Shown in pieces: positions 63,659 to 64,000 of a stretch of 64,000 bases of DNA (its first letter is position 1; every line of letters begins with the position of its first letter). The notes under the pieces are model-generated. The model was given only the letters and a program-made list of their open reading frames with translations, did not search any database and was not told the DNA's origin. A program made the translations under genes and the position numbers. Origin of the DNA: Plazaster borealis (Eukaryota; Echinodermata; Asteroidea; Forcipulatida; Labidiasteridae); contig CM037472.1 in NCBI GenBank assembly GCA_021014325.1, positions 26,087,063 through 26,151,062 of the forward strand. The letters run 5' to 3'.

Positions 63659-63817
63659 AGGGCGTTTACGAATCCACGGCTTCGGCTTCGGATTCGGCTC
63701 AGGCTAGCTCTCTCAGTTTTTGTTACTATACACTGTACGCGTGCTATGCGTTCAGGGATTCAGACAACAGAACGGAGCCTGAAGCCTAAGCCTGAGCCTC
63801 CGTTTCGTAAACGCCCT
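63659..63817. mobile_element. Inverted-repeat element, AGGGCGTTTACGAA ends
   Basis: Ends AGGGCGTTTACGAA and TTCGTAAACGCCCT; inner GGCTTCGG / CTGAAGCC and GGCTCAGGCT / AGCCTGAGCC also pair. It is 159 bp with no coding content. Confidence 0.75.
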
Positions 63818-63829
63818 AAAATCCCTCAG

Positions 63830-64000
63830 GGCCCGAATTTTTTTAATTTTTTTAATTTTTTTTTTTTTTTGGGGGGGGGGGGGTAGGGGGTTAATCCAGA
63901 AGCCCACAGGGCTTGCTGCTCAAAATGTTTACTGGACCATAGTTGTTTTTACAAGACCAGAATCAAAATGAGAAAAAAATTCCTGACACAGTTTAAAACA
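63830..64000 (+). repeat. Dispersed repeat with T-run/G-run, cut by window edge
   Basis: GGGCCCGAATTT leads into long T and G runs, then CCACAGGGCTTGCTGCTCAA and ACAAGACCAGAATCAAAATG, as at 43978-44330 and 51805-52105. It continues past the right edge. Confidence 0.6.

Larger units (their letters stand above)
60677..64000. other. Upstream MSK intron, no exon found
   Basis: The first visible MSK exon begins at a CTTTCAG acceptor, so this region is intron. I searched by eye on the minus strand for the missing N-terminal exon and found no convincing match or donor. It contains a repeat (61290-61515), TTAA copy G (61599-61964), a palindrome (63323-63349), an inverted-repeat element (63659-63817) and a dispersed repeat at the edge. 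Confidence 0.55.

Overview
The window is animal nuclear DNA. Its genes are split by GT-AG introns, intergenic and intronic sequence is AT-rich, and it is crowded with short inverted-repeat transposons, tRNA-derived SINEs and satellites. The gene set and the abundance of small foldback elements fit a marine invertebrate deuterostome, most likely an echinoderm and perhaps a sea star. That placement is inferred from general resemblance and was not tested by any search.

Four protein-coding genes can be supported. (1) At the left edge, plus strand, are the last two exons of EAPP (E2F-associated phosphoprotein), ending at 2752. (2) On the minus strand, 13087 down to 7800, is a complete four-exon SLC46-type major-facilitator transporter (proton-coupled folate transporter family) of 464 residues. 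(3) On the plus strand, 18890-22306, is a two-exon PRORSD1 gene: a stand-alone YbaK/ProX-type editing domain of 177 residues. (4) On the minus strand, 60676 down to 32871, fourteen exons encode almost all of a mitogen- and stress-activated kinase (MSK, RPS6KA5/RPS6KA4 type). It has two kinase domains, a regulatory linker and an unusually long C-terminal tail; only the extreme N-terminus lies beyond the window. Exon boundaries were set by reading splice sites and checking phase. The transporter, PRORSD1 and MSK read straight through as assembled. EAPP and the transporter converge, the transporter and PRORSD1 diverge, and PRORSD1 and MSK converge across a gene-free stretch of about 10.5 kb. The genes share no evident pathway.

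The rest is repeats. The commonest family is a TTAA-flanked inverted-repeat element of about 360 bp with at least eleven copies. Others are two tRNA-derived SINE families, a third tRNA-like repeat, several foldback elements (some nested inside each other), pieces of Penelope-like retroelements (a GIY-YIG fragment plus hairpin modules resembling hammerhead ribozymes), one LINE reverse-transcriptase tail, and tandem arrays with periods of 5, 27, 48, about 97/113, 107 and about 120 bp.

No CRISPR array, operon, prokaryotic gene or intact autonomous transposon was found. The most notable signals are: the central palindrome of the TTAA element, which differs between copies yet stays self-complementary; the ribozyme-like modules recurring at Penelope-like ends; an EAPP intron array whose units carry splice-site-like motifs; a SINE-derived array with five pol III B-box matches; and transposons lodged about 10 bp from two MSK splice donors.
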